Assembly: GCA_032718565.1 (NCBI GenBank)
Contig: JAVGVS010000316.1
Coordinates: forward strand, 77,589 to 141,588
Reading direction: 5' to 3'
Source of the DNA: Distichodus sexfasciatus
Taxonomy: Eukaryota; Chordata; Actinopteri; Characiformes; Distichodontidae
Length of the DNA stretch: 64,000 nucleotides
Part shown: piece after piece, positions 1 to 12,500 of the stretch
Numbering within the stretch: position 1 is the stretch's first letter
Layout: each line of letters begins with the position of its first letter
Notes under the pieces: generated by a model
What the model was told of the DNA's origin: nothing
Database searches by the model: none
Seen by the model: the letters and a program-made list of their open reading frames with translations, nothing else
Made by a program: the position numbers and the translations under genes

Positions 1-52
<52 letters not shown>
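1..52. repeat. (GA)n microsatellite
   Basis: Uninterrupted GA dinucleotides run from the window edge, so the true length is unknown. Confidence 0.97.
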
Positions 53-61
<9 letters not shown>

Positions 62-927
62 CAGTTAAACTGGCAATTCCTGGAGAAACTGTGTTTGCTG
101 TGAGATAAAAAGGTAGAAGGTAAAAGGGTCAGGGGTAGAAGGTAAAAATGTAAATTAAACCAATTTAAAACTAATAATAAACTAGTAAAACTATGTAAAA
201 TATGTGCCAAAAACTGCAGTGAAAAAGGCAAACAGGTGAAATGAAAAGATTAAACATATTTCAAACATATCTCCCCAAAAATGACATTGTGGCAACATTT
301 CCCCCATCAACAAAACAAGTAAAAAAGGAGAAGTAACTGTTTAAAAAGGACAGATGAAGTGGTTCAGGGGTAAGAAAAGATGATGAATAATGTCACAGTG
401 TGTGAACACTTCCCCATTACAAAAATCTAAACACACTTTGTGGGCTCCTGTGAGAGGAAAGAAAATTAATATTCAACTTCTCCTTAATGACATGACATTT
501 TAAGTCATGAATAGCATCTTCATGACAAAAATACTGCAAAAAGAGTTAAGCGCCAACGATGGGAGAAAGAAGAAGAGGAAGAAGAAGAAATAACAAAGAC
601 AACAAGGTACTGTAGCTACAGCGCAACACTGAGACAGGCTGTAGATTTGGCAGCAGAGGACTGATTGTGAAAGAGGGATGAAGGAGGGGTACATAAAACA
701 GGAACAAGCTAAAAAGGAGAAAGAAAAGGAAGACAGAAAGCAGCATCACTTCCTCCTCCTCTTCCTCGTTATAGAGCCACATTTCACTCTTTCATCACAA
801 CATGAGCACTGTACATGTGGAGGAGGTTTCACTCCAGGAACTCCTGCAGCTGTACATTCACTTTTTAAACTCCTTTTAATTGAACATTTAAACAAAAAGC
901 AAACAAGATTCAAGATTCTTTAAGATT
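53..927. other. AT-rich non-coding flank
   Basis: No gene is recognisable. The block at 560-760 is purine-rich (gaagaagaggaagaag) and gives chance open frames on both strands. Confidence 0.6.
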
Positions 928-1132
928 CGTTTGCCCTGTGATTGGAAGGTTCGAATCCTGGACCGGTAAAAGTATCCTGAGGATCTCATGAGCAAAGTAC
1001 CGTCCCCAATTACTGCTCTCCGGGTGCTGCCCATATCAGCTGCCCACTGCTCCATCATGGATGGGTCAAATGCAGAGCTTACTTTTGGTTGTGGTGCACT
1101 GTGTGCTGTGGTGTGAAATAATTACTCACTAA
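928..1132 (+). repeat. tRNA-derived SINE (family 1), 5'-truncated
   Basis: The copy contains the pol III B-box-like ggttcgaatcc, the family core gtaccgtcccc, the agctgcccactgctcc block and the tail gcactgtgtgctgtg followed by aataattactcact. At least thirteen other copies of this family lie in the window, on both strands. Confidence 0.8.
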
Positions 1133-1308
1133 CATAACTCACTAAGTCATACCTTCACTAATCTTTTTGACAACCTATTTGTGAGATAAGAAAAATAGTT
1201 TACATTAATTAATTAAACACCACTGAGCTCACATCAGTCCATCTCTATCTGATCGACTCTTATTACTGTGCATTTTGGGGGAACAGTACCTGTACCCAGG
1301 TCTGCTCT

Positions 1309-1322
1309 GCGCCCTCTGCTGG
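1309..1322 (-). promoter_or_regulatory. CTCF-like motif (minus orientation)
   Basis: The minus strand reads CCAGCAGAGGGCGC, a full match to the vertebrate CTCF core CCASYAGRKGGCRS. Binding is not shown by sequence. Confidence 0.6.
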
Positions 1323-1365
1323 ACTCAACACTACTGTGCTCCTGCTGCTCAAATCCCGAACAATA

Positions 1366-1379
1366 CTGCCCCCTGGTGG
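1366..1379 (-). promoter_or_regulatory. CTCF-like motif (minus orientation)
   Basis: The minus strand reads CCACCAGGGGGCAG, the textbook CTCF core. It lies 44 bp from the previous motif and faces the same way. Confidence 0.65.
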
Positions 1380-1599
1380 ACACACACTGCCCTCACACAG
1401 CAGTGCCCTCTCACCTCAATCATGAGATTCAGGTGCACTCTACTGTAGATTCATTCACAGGTATACAAGCACAAGATGTAGTGAAATCTACCCTGCTTAG
1501 TTGGTAAGACATCACAGAAAGATACAGGGCCTGGTTTTGGGACTGCTGTAGAAATGTACAATATTCAATGTACTTTAACCACAAAACACGACAATGGTG

Positions 1600-1800
1600 A
1601 TGGTGGTAGTGTAGATAGTTAAGCACCTTGAGGCTGTAGGTTCAAATTCATAATTTTCCAGCCTCCAGAACTACCACCATTAGGCCCCTAAACAAGACAT
1701 TTAACCCCAAGCTACTACAGGGAAACTGTCCCCTTACTTAAGGCATGAATAAGCTCTGGATAAGCGAGTCTGATAGATGCTGTACATTTAAATAATTATA
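1600..1800 (+). repeat. SINE family 2 copy, degraded
   Basis: The copy includes ggttcaaattc (B-box-like), an actaccaccattaggcccct block, and the tail ctctggataagcgagtctg followed by atgctgtacattta. This 3' tail (tggataagagcatctgctaaatgctgtaaatg) type is shared by many fish SINEs. Confidence 0.65.
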
Positions 1801-2154
1801 ATGAGTTTTTGTACAGTGATCCCACTCTCCTACTCCCCAGTGGTGGAACCAGCTTAATCCTGCTATCAAAACTAGAGTCCCTTGCTACCTTCAAACCCAC
1901 CTCTTCAAAGAGTATCTAGAGGACAAACTAGCACTCACATTTATCCTTTACTTTGCATGAACACATCACTAACCCACTAGCTTCTTGCATGTACTCTTGT
2001 TGTTTTTGCCTCTGATTTTCTCCAACAGGGTGTATTAAGGTGTGTAACTTAGCTGACGGTAACTTAGTTGGACAGCAGTTATTGATTTCTAAAGTGATTT
2101 CTGAAGTCTAGATTTACTGGTTGAAGAACAGATGTGGGCTACATTGGATAGTTG

Positions 2155-2205
2155 TATGCTTCTCTGGATAAGAGCATCTGCTAAATGCTGTAAATGTAAA
2201 AGTAG
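2155..2205 (+). repeat. SINE family 2 tail fragment
   Basis: Only the 3' tail is present: ctctggataagagcatctgc followed by taaatgctgtaaatg. Confidence 0.6.
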
Positions 2206-2236
2206 GTGTAAATGCTGTGGTTGTGTTGGGCTTCGC

Positions 2237-2374
2237 CGCTGCATTAGCCGTGTTCGACCAGCAGGTGGCGCGTGTTTCCTCCCGCTGCACTAGCCGTGTT
2301 CGACCAGCAGGTGGCGCGTGTTTCCTCCCGCTGCACTAGCCGTGTTCGACCAGCAGGTGGCGCGTGTTTCCTCT
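2237..2374 (+). repeat. 46-bp triplication, each unit with a CTCF-like motif
   Basis: Three nearly identical 46-bp units start at 2237, 2283 and 2329 (cgctgcactagccgtgttcg...). Each contains CCAGCAGGTGGCGC, a full match to the CTCF core on the plus strand, at 2258-2271, 2304-2317 and 2350-2363. Confidence 0.9.
2258..2363 (+). promoter_or_regulatory. Three tandem CTCF-like motifs (plus orientation)
   Basis: Three identical 14-bp cores are spaced exactly 46 bp apart and face tmem38b. With the two minus-facing motifs at 1309 and 1366 they form a divergent cluster. Function as an insulator is inferred. Confidence 0.6.
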
Positions 2375-2783
2375 CCTCTGTGGACTACTGTCGAAGTGTC
2401 GCGCGGGAACGAACACCTGATGACATGTGTTGGGTTTGTTTGAAAGCTTTCCTGAGGTCACCAGGCAAAAACTACAACAGTGGATCGAACATCAGCTTTA
2501 CTTCCCCTCCTTTACACACACTTACATGGATTCATTATAGTATATTCACATTAAACTGCTGCACATCCTATGCACATTTCATGCAAAAACACTTTCCAGT
2601 ATTGTAATTAACTTTCATGTACTAATCTCAGGGACAACTGGAGCAATTCTGGGTCAAAGGTATAATTTTTCCTACATATTTATTCCTCAACACAACAGTA
2701 AACACCTACCCACACACCCACGGGAAAGTATGCTTTTTGGACGCAACATATGACTGAAGATGGGTGGTTCCAGACTTTTACTG

Positions 2784-2875
<92 letters not shown>
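2784..2875. repeat. (TAGA)n microsatellite
   Basis: About 23 uninterrupted tetranucleotide units lie about 0.6 kb upstream of the tmem38b start codon. Confidence 0.97.
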
Positions 2876-3227
2876 ATCATCGTCTCTTTCTCTGCCACGT
2901 CACGGATCGTATTATTATTATTATGAAGCGCACCACAGATTTCACTGAGAGCCTCCACTCTGGGCACTCTTCCGGGTGGTACTGACCGCTAGAGGTCACG
3001 AGTGAACGAGTCTGACGCTGTTAGGTTTCTGTGGAGTTTTAACAGCGTTTAGCGCTTAGAGTTAGCACTAATAACGCTACAAAGTTTTATTTTGTTTTCT
3101 TGTAGCACCTACTTGTGTTATACGTTTGTTATATAACAAATCTAGAATTACAGTCAGATACGCAAATAATTTATGTTTTCTCTTGTTCAGCACTATTCAC
3201 GCCCATTCATTTTGGACTCGTTGGTGA

Positions 3228-3241
3228 GCGCCCTCTATCGG
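3228..3241 (-). promoter_or_regulatory. CTCF-like motif, weaker
   Basis: The minus strand reads CCGATAGAGGGCGC, matching the core except at positions 3-4. It sits about 200 bp upstream of the tmem38b start codon. A second imperfect plus-strand match (ccgctagaggtcac) lies at 2986-2999. Confidence 0.3.
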
Positions 3242-3440
3242 ACACGCGGGGGGACTGCAGGTACGTGATGTGAAGTGCAGGAGGAAGTGTTAGGAGGACT
3301 GCAGGACATCCGAGACCAGCGAAGACAGCTGTTACACACACACACACGCAGACGCTGATCTCCTGGATGCAGCAGGTGTGGGTGAGGACGGATGCTGGAG
3401 CTGCGCTGAGGCTGTGAGGTGAGAGCAGAGAGACGGAGAG
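3241..3440 (+). promoter_or_regulatory. tmem38b promoter and 5' UTR region
   Basis: GC-richer DNA lies directly upstream of the start codon, with an ETS-like aggaagtg near 3280, a short CA run at 3335-3346 and a purine-rich stretch (gagagcagagagacggagag) before ATG. No TATA box is visible at a fitting distance. The transcription start cannot be placed from sequence alone. Confidence 0.45.
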
Positions 3441-3558
3441 ATGGAGCTGCTGGCGGGATTCGACGCGCTCGCCGAGGCTGTGTCCCAGCTCAAAATGTTC
3501 CCCTACTTCGACACGGCGCACTACCTGGTGTCCGTCATGGCCCTCAGAGAGCAGCCAG
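3441..3558 (+). CDS. tmem38b: tmem38b coding exon 1
   Basis: The exon encodes residues 1-39 and the first base of codon 40. It contains the first membrane segment with the family motif MFPYFDTAHYLVSVMA. The donor is g|gtaagc at 3559, and the intron is phase 1. The reading stays open past the donor, but that extension has no family similarity and is intron. Confidence 0.93.
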
Positions 3559-6500
3559 GTAAGCCAAGTCCGTCCAGCTCCCGCTCTCACCTGCCCGGGT
3601 CAACCCGAGCCGAAACGCTACTCCACTCCGGGCTGTCGAGGCGAACCCGGAGCTCCTCACAAACCCGTCCAGCTCCAAATCCTGCACCTAAAACATGCAT
3701 TTATTCTTTATTTGAATGTTTCTTCTGCTGTGACGTCAGATGTCAAAAAGGGTTTGAATCAGACTCTTGTCTAACTGCAGGTGTCGTCCGATTATTCTGC
3801 ATTGTTATGGTGATGGATATCGGTCTTTACATCGATATGCCGATAAATTATGCACTGCTTTGGCTCGATTACAACCCTTGACTTTTCATTATTTCTTAAG
3901 ATATTTCATACTGTGTTGTGTTGTGTTGAAAGTCATCAAGACCTGGTGTGGCTAAATTAGGACAAACACATTTCAAATGTACATTTTACTATTTCATTTT
4001 TTTTTTTAAGTTTACAGCTTTAACTTCGTTAAAAAGCTGCTTAAAAAAGTTGTCACAATTACACACACACTAAAAGGTATTAAACTTAGCATTGGCTTTG
4101 GAGTATTTGTTAATTCTATGTTTTGGCACCAATTTCCAATTTTACAGCAGACACATGTCAGTTCAAAATATCAGCTATTAACTCTCATTTATTAGTAATA
4201 ATTGGTCAAAATTAAAAAAGCTATACTGGTTGACCCTGACTTTGTTCTACACTGTACATAGAAACTTTGCTCTTTACTTTTTAAGTGAGTGATTATTTGT
4301 CATTGTGAACACAGCACAGCACACAGTGCACCACAACCACATGTGAGTTCTGCATTTGATCCATGGCAGCACCCGGGGAGCAGTACTTGGGGACGGTACC
4401 TTTACCAGTCTTGGACTGGGACTGGCGACTTTCCGATTACGGGGCCAACCCCATCATTCTTACAGTTCCACCGTGTGGCTTGAATAATATTGTTTTTAGA
4501 TCTGATGAAGTTCTTACACTCAAAACATCACTAAGTGCAAAAGAAAATGCAAAACTGTTTTTAACTCTTCCTCTCTTGTGAACTCCGGATTGTTTCCCGA
4601 CTTTCACCCAACCCAAACTGTCAACTGCAGCACAAAGTGGAAAAACCTGCTCCACACACATCACACAAGTAGGATCTCTCATAAACTCCAGTACTCTTAA
4701 GGTCAAACACCATCACAACATCTCACCAGTGTCCTGTCAGCACACACACACAATCGAACATGCACGCTGTTGTTTATGGTGTGGTATTTTTAGTGCTGTT
4801 TTGTGCACTTCACTCTCATTGTGTGAGACTTGAACAGAGCTGTAACATTGTGGTGGAGTAAACAAAGTGCTGCTCCCTCACAGAGCCTGGGAAGCTTATG
4901 TTCAGAACTGTTCAAAAGTCTTGAGCCACCCCATATTTCTTCATATTTTGCTTACAATAATAATTTTGTTCTATTCTGTGTTTGCACAAGCTGCAGTAAA
5001 TCAGTGTACCTGTTGTCTTATTGTGGTAGCAACTAAAATATAAAAAGATTGTCATATTAAATGTAGTTACATGATCTAGTGCTTATTATGAGAAACAGGT
5101 GGAACCTTGACTGCAGATCTCTGACCTTCTACACCACAATGTCCTATTGTAGTGGGGGAGACGGCTTTTTGGCACCATGGCTGGCTAATTTTAGTTCAGT
5201 TTGAAGCCCCTGCAGGCATGCCGTCCCCCTCCACGCCTCCCTCCGTCATCACTCCCGTCAAACCAAAATGTTGAAAAGTTGTCGCAGGGCCGTAGTAAGG
5301 CTAACAAGGCAGATGAATAAGACATTTCAAACAAATGTAAAATGCAAACAAATCAATACAGAAATTGTCAAGTTTGCAAATTTGCTTTTACTGGCTCAGG
5401 CGTCCTTTATAGAAGTTGACTGATTATATTACAAGGTGTTATTTTAATGAGATTGTGAAGGGAAGGAATGTTCTGGAGGAGTCTTCCTTCCTGTTCTTGT
5501 CCCAGCCTGGGCTCTGGGAAATATGGCCTTATTTGGACGTTTCTTCAGAGTGGAGTTTTCCAGGCTCTTCACTGGAGCCCTGCCTGCTTAAGGCCCTCAT
5601 GTGGAGAAGAGTGAAGGTCCTGTTACACTGGAGCAGTAGTTTACTTTTCTCAGAGAAGTGGGACACGGGAGGAACAGTGGTCTAGGACTAAAACCCTAGT
5701 GTTGGTGACCATAAGATGAGTGAGATCAGTGATTATTTGTCATTGTGAACACAGCACAGCACACAGTGCACCACAACCACATATGACTTATTTATTTGAC
5801 CCATCCGTCAAGGAGCAGTGGGCAGCTGATGGGCAGCAGTGCTAGGGGATGGTACCTTCCTCATGAGTGATACCACTGACGGTCATGGGATTTGACTCCC
5901 AGTGGTGTAGGAAAAATTGTTGGTCCTCTGAGCAAGGCTCTTAACCCATTAACTTGCTTTATGCAGACGCTGACACTGTGAGAGTTCTGAAACATCAGTC
6001 ACAATGCTCTTACTGCTATATGTATTATTATACTTTAGCAATTAATTCCTTCCACAGTTCCTCAGAGAAGTGTGGTTTTAATTTCCGCGTTAATAGCCCA
6101 GCTTCCACCCTCGTTTTTATCCAATATTTCAAGCTTTTTTCACTGTGACTAAATTTTCAAACAGCTGTCATCTTGTCCATTAATATTTCAATCTGCTGAC
6201 TTTTGTTGCATCACACTCTGTGATCTCATACTGACCTCTTCATCCCACTGATCCACTTCCTCTCTCCTTTTTATCTACTTTATTTCTCCTTTTTTTACCT
6301 TTTCATCACTTTATCCCTGTTCTACTTACTTCAGGACACAGCAGTCACACATTTTTTCCAGGAAATGCAGGGAGCTCTGGATGGGAGTCTGATGGATGCT
6401 GGAGATGTAAATGTGACTTTGTAAATGAAGTGCGTGGGGCGTTAGTCTGATCCACCAGCCGGTTTGGTGATGTCCACTAGAGAGAAAAGCTCCCTGAGTT

Positions 6501-9500
6501 CTTATGGTGTAAAATCTGCTGTAGTCCTGCAGGATGTCTATCTCTGTCCTCCTCCCGCTAATGAGACTGGCGTGGAGATTTTTTTTTTCCAGCAATATCG
6601 TCTCCATCACTCCCTACATGCAGCTTTAGAGGTGGAAAACCTCCTGCTGCTGTGCCCCAGCTCTGTCGTGAGGTACTGGAGCTGAGAACCTTAATATGTT
6701 AGTGTGGAAACTCATCAAGGCAAATTCATCACATGAACAGGCTTGACCCAAACGTCCAAAGGTACCTCCAGTGCAGAGACTGATCTGATTGAGGCTTGCT
6801 TTACACTTGACACATTTCTACTTTAATGGTTAACTGTACTTTAACATTTAACTGTAACAGTAAGTAGGTTGGTCTTGGGATTGGAGCGTTGCTGGTTCAA
6901 TTTTCAGACCAGTAAAGGTACCACTGAGGTACTCATGAGCAGAGTACCTTCCCCAATCACTACTCCTCAGCTGCCCACTGCTCTTTCATGACTGGGTCAG
7001 ATGCAGAGCTCATGTGTGGTTGTGGTGCACTGTGTGCTGTGCTGTGTTCACAATGACAAGTAATCACTCATTTTATTATGGAGTAAAAGTCACATTTCCA
7101 CTGTGTCGTCTGCCTAAGTTTGGGATATTCGGGTTGCAGCGTGCACTCGCCCAAAACATCACATAAGGTCGGCTCGAGCGACTGAAAGATGCAAATAAGA
7201 TGATGGGTAAGGAGGATAAATCGCCAGTGTTCCATACCGCACATTTGGTTGTATAAAGTGTTCAGATGGAGCTTTGCATAAGGATATAGATGTGTACACA
7301 AACAGTGATGAAGTTTCACTCAGGCACAAGCAGTATGTACAGCTGGCGTTGCTGTGGCGTTGCTGTTCATCATGTGCTCTTCTGTTAATTAAGTCTGCAG
7401 CTCGTCATGGATGTTATGGACCATGGCAAGTTAAACACGAAGCTGCTTTTTCTTATCGTTTCTCCACATGCATTACTTTATTCCAGTACCACACATTTAT
7501 TCCTTTTATATATTGTATGTAAAAAGTGTTTTAATTTTAGTGCAGAGTGGTGTGTAACTTTCTGGTGGTGTGTCTCTGAAGCGGCAGCAGTGCTAAATTC
7601 CCCAAAGGAGAGCTGGTTCTCTCAGCTCCATAATAACACACACACACACACAGACTTTTGCAAATGTATGTTAATATTTTGAGCTGCTGTCTGACTCTGT
7701 GTTCTCTACTCCTCCCTCTGTCTTTGTGTGCTTTGCCAGACAAATCACCCGAATGAAAGCAGGCAGACTGGTGATGTCCAGAACAATCTGCAGCGCTGCT
7801 TTCCGCTCAGTAAACCCAGAGTCTGTTGTAGAGAACACACCCGCTGCTGTTTGCTCTTCACGTTGGAATTTGCCAGCGGCACTTTGGGAATGAATTGAAC
7901 TTCCTGTCCCTCACTGCTTTATATCACTGTAACCTCACACTGTACTGTGCATCAAAAAACATAGGGAGCTTTACCCATAGACTAATGTTGACTAACTGAA
8001 TTCCCTCACTGTTGCTTTCAGAATTTAGTTTGCAACAAAGTGATTGTTACGTTTTACACCCCACACTTTAATCATGTGGCTGTAACACCTTGCAAAACCT
8101 AACATTTCTCCAAAATGTGAAACAGATGTCTAGAGCAAAGCACAACTGGTGAGGCAACTTGGTGAGTGTGTCCATGTGAAAGGGGCAGTTTGCAGGAACA
8201 GTTCGTTGTTGTTGAATTTGGTCGTAAATAGACGTCATCAGTTATGTTTGCGGTAACTGCTGCTTCACAAGGTGCCGTGGTTTATGAGCACTTTGTTGTA
8301 AATTAAATTCTGAATGCATCAGTGAAAGTCATTATAGTTAAAGCTACAGCGCTCCCTTTCTTGACTTACATGCACATTGAGCTCTTTCTTTTACTCTTTA
8401 CTTTAGAGATGCTGTTTAGTGTGTTTGTGAATCATGACTGCTGTCAGTTTACCCTGATTAAACAGTGTGGTGTCTGCTGGGAAGGAGGAACAGACAGTGA
8501 CTTCATCACACACATAATGTGGAAAAACCTCCTTGGTGTGGGTTAATTGGTCACCAGTTAATCGTGATGTTGATTTGAGGTGGTATCGCCCCTCTGTAGG
8601 CTGAGATCCACCCGTGTCCGGGTCAGGTCGGGCTGGACAGGTGGTGGGTGGAGGTGAAGGGGTTGGGGCAGGTTCTCTAACTGTTCCTCTTATCTGCTTT
8701 TTGCATTCAGTGTGTCTGTTGAGCTCTTAAGATATGGTGTTCATCTAGAGGACCTTCTGCTTTAGTGTTAGACTGAAATATCAGTTTGCAAGAAGCCTCA
8801 GGTCTGGTCTGTACAGATCTGAACTTTGAAACGGTCATTATCACGTCAGTCTGGGTCAGTAACTGGATCAGAATAGAATATGAGTTTGTATCAAACTATG
8901 GCTGGGGCAGTTGGTGGTGTAACGGTTAGGGAGTTGGCCCTGTGGTTGGAGGGTTGCCAGTTCAAGTCCTGGACCAGTAACGGTACCGCTGAAGTACTCA
9001 TGAGTAGAGGTGTGAACCTCCACTGGTCTCACGATTCAGTTCCATTACAATATCACAATGCAACCCATCAATTTTTCTACATCACATTGCTTACAGATTG
9101 GCCATGGATCACAGGTTGGTAGCCATAGTTACTACCAGGGGTCTCTTCTTAACTAGCATTTTCATGCTGCAGTCAGACAATCACAAAACAACGTCATTAT
9201 CATATAATTAATTATGGTCTGCTGCTGCATCAATTAAGAATTGTCCACGTCTGCATCACAATGCATCAGTTATGTGATTAATTTCAACACCTCCTCTCAA
9301 GTTACCGTCCCCAGGCACTCCTTCACGGATGGGTCAGATGCAGAGGACACATTTAGTTGTTGTGCATTGTTTGCTGTGCTGTGTTCACAATAATAAATAA
9401 TCATTTACTCTAATCATTTTAAATATCAGTACAGCGGATTGAAAATGTCAAGATTCTTTGTTGGTCACTAACGCAGTTACACCTGTACAACACGAAGTGA

Positions 9501-12500
9501 AATGCAACTCTGAGCATATAAGGGGAACAGAACAAACCGGTTAAATAAAGGAAACATTACAAGAAGTTAAATCTAAAACACATTCAACAAAATATGTTGT
9601 AAAAATAGATATTAGTGTAATAAACTAATTATTCATGTGCATATTTTGGGATAAACTGCAGTGTGGCGTTTAGGTTGTGTGATGGACATAAAGGCGTACA
9701 GCTGGAGATTTGTGCTGCAAGCCTCCAGTCTACAGAACAAAGTTCATCTACACAAGAGTCCAAAAGAGTAACTACAGACGGAGAGATAACACTGTTCACT
9801 TCGTCCGGGGCGTGTGTGTGTGAGAGAGAGCTGTTATCAGTGCTGATTCTGGACCTGTTTAAACCAGACACATTCATTAGTGTTAATGACTAACACCCAG
9901 TCAGCAGATGTGTGTGTGTGTGTGTGTGTCAGTACAGGGCCTCCCAGGTCATGTGCATAATCTGGCAGATTGAGATCAGATTAGGGCTTCAGGCTCACAC
10001 ACACACACACACACACACACATCTGTTGTAGAGCGCTACAGTGAGCAGGTTGTGGAGTTTCTGGCTGTACTGGAGAGACACCATCGTTGTGCATTATGAT
10101 CAGCCTCACTGCCCTAATCTGTGTTTCTGTTTTAGTTCGGAGTGGACACAGTTCAGTTGTAAAAACAGCCCCAAAAAGACTCCTAAAGAGTGCAGCAAAG
10201 AAACACACTGAGCTGGCGGATTAACTCGTGGCTCAACAGCAGTGGAACAATCTCGGCTGATAAGAGTAAATAGATTGATCAGTGAAGGGCTAGTTTGTGC
10301 TGCAGCAGCTGTTAAACACATTGCGTTATGGGTCGATACTGATTATTACTAAAGAGTGATCATGAATATTCTGAACTGATGTACGTCTGTTGTAAAATTG
10401 AAAATTGGTGTTAAAACAATAACACACTCTCCGACACTTCATTTCATGGTCTTATCACGTTTATCAGCCCCTAATCACCATGAGAGAGTGAGATGTTCAT
10501 CAGCATTTCCTGTGGTTGTTCTCGTCAAGATTTACAGATAAAATGTGTGACCTGTTTAAAAAACTCCAGAATGATAAAACCTAAAAGTAAAGTCCTGTTG
10601 CTGACATTTATATTTAAAATATTAAAGTTTCTAAATTAAATGTAAGATTATCATACGTTAAATCTATAAATATAGTGGTGAAACTAGTTGAGACAGCTGT
10701 GGTTGTGTTGACGCTGGTGCTGTGTGTGTGTGTGTGTGTGTTGCAGGAGCGCTGGAGGTGTCCAGGAGGAGTCCGCTGGCCTGCTGGTTCAGCTCCATGC
10801 TGTACTGTTTTGGGGGGGCAGTGCTGGCCGGGGTCATCATGTCCGAGACTCCAGTCGCTCCGCTGGCCAACACCACCAACGTACTGCTCGCCTCACTCAT
10901 GTGGTGTGTACCAACACACACTCACACACATTCAAACACACACACAGGCTGAACTCGGTGAGACGTTGACGCTGACGGTTTTTTATGGAAAATCTACAAG
11001 TCGTTAGTGCACCAGGTCATCAGGGTTTCATGCATTAACATTTATCTTTTAAATTAATGTGTAGATTTTGTTTATGATCATTGAAGTTAACATTGTGCAG
11101 TTAGAATCAAATAATAAAGTAACTTTAAAATCGATGATAAAAATATCAGCACGTGTCATATACATTGTAAGTCTAAAAATATAATGATTTGAATTTTGAG
11201 TGACATCACCCAGGCCCTACATCACCCTGAACAAGAAGGTTTAAACTCTCACTGCTGAACTGATGATGCACCTTCATTAATCAACAGTAAAAACTTTACT
11301 CAATACCACTTTTCATCCAATTTAAAATGCTGCAAATAGTTGAAGAAATACGTCATTATTACATTTACACAAATTCATTTTACTCGCTAGAGCAGCTCCG
11401 CTTGTATTTCACATGGACGCTTAATAGTGGCACACAACGTTTTCAGTGGCGCGATCGAAACAAGACCTGACCCCTCTGCATGTGAAAGTATTTGTGAGAT
11501 GTTCCGTCACTAAAACTCAAGTAAATGCATAAAAACACATAAATGACATTTTCTCGATGTAAACTCGTGCACTGTGTTAATGACCGCGCATGTCACAGTG
11601 AAACGCTGGGCTCGTGTTCCAGAATAAACGATGGAAAATTGTTTGAGTGAGTAACAGCGTTTATGTGCGCGGTCATTAACACAGCGCGCGTGTTTACATC
11701 GAGAAAAGGTCATTTATGCATTTTCATGCATTTACTTCTGTTTTAGTTCACGGAAGAGGATTGTGGGAAATGTAGTTCTCTGCAAAAGCAGCTCATTTTA
11801 TAGGCCAAATTGGTTCAAAATGACAAACTTCAGTATTGCATTTGCGATTGATCAATTTTTTTTTCAATTTTATAATGTTATAGTGTAATCAATAAGAAAG
11901 AAGAAGTATGTATATGTCTAAACGAACAATTTTTGAGAACAAATAATTTAGCATATATGTGTGTGTAATTATTTATTACATTGTTTTAGTAGGAAACCAG
12001 TATTTAAATCAAGCATTTCTTTAAGCATAACAGTAATCTCAGTCATGTATTCAGACATTTTCAAGCATTATTTTATGTTTAAATAAAGACTGTGACCGTA
12101 TCGGATTTGTATCGGTATCGGCAGATATCCACATTTACAATATCGGTATTGGTATCGGACGTAAAAAAGTGGTATCGGCCCATCTCTAATCATTAGAGTT
12201 GATCAGCAGATTCTACTTGTAATATTTGATCATTAAAACTGCAGGCGCAATGCTGCCGATTCCTGCCCAGCACAGAACAACGCTGACCTCTAGTGGACAA
12301 AACCCAGCAGCACAGCTTTTACAATTCCAATCAAACACACACACACACACACACACACAGATGTAACCAGAAGCTCTGTAATGAACATGAAACATTTCTG
12401 CTCTTTTAGTTTTCTTATATTCCTTTTAGTGCGTTTCCTGCAGCTGTAGAGTCTGACATTAGTCCCAGAAGCAGGAACACACGCTCCAGCACTTTACAGC

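Larger units (their letters stand above)
3559..10746 (+). other. tmem38b intron 1
   Basis: This 7.2-kb intron has no recognisable coding sequence. It holds SINE copies near 4285, 5725, 6865 and 8905, CA/TG microsatellites near 7640, 9908 and 9994, and a hAT-like insertion at 9006-9298. The rest is unremarkable AT-rich sequence. A repeat-poor block at about 5130-5290 and another at 6340-6680 show no identifiable motif set. Confidence 0.85.

Noticed and set aside
2680..2967. Minus-strand frame with repeated SIYL
   Set aside because: It is a translation of the TAGA microsatellite.
3207..3590. 127-residue minus-strand frame across exon 1
   Set aside because: It is an antisense shadow over the promoter and exon 1, including translated CA repeats.
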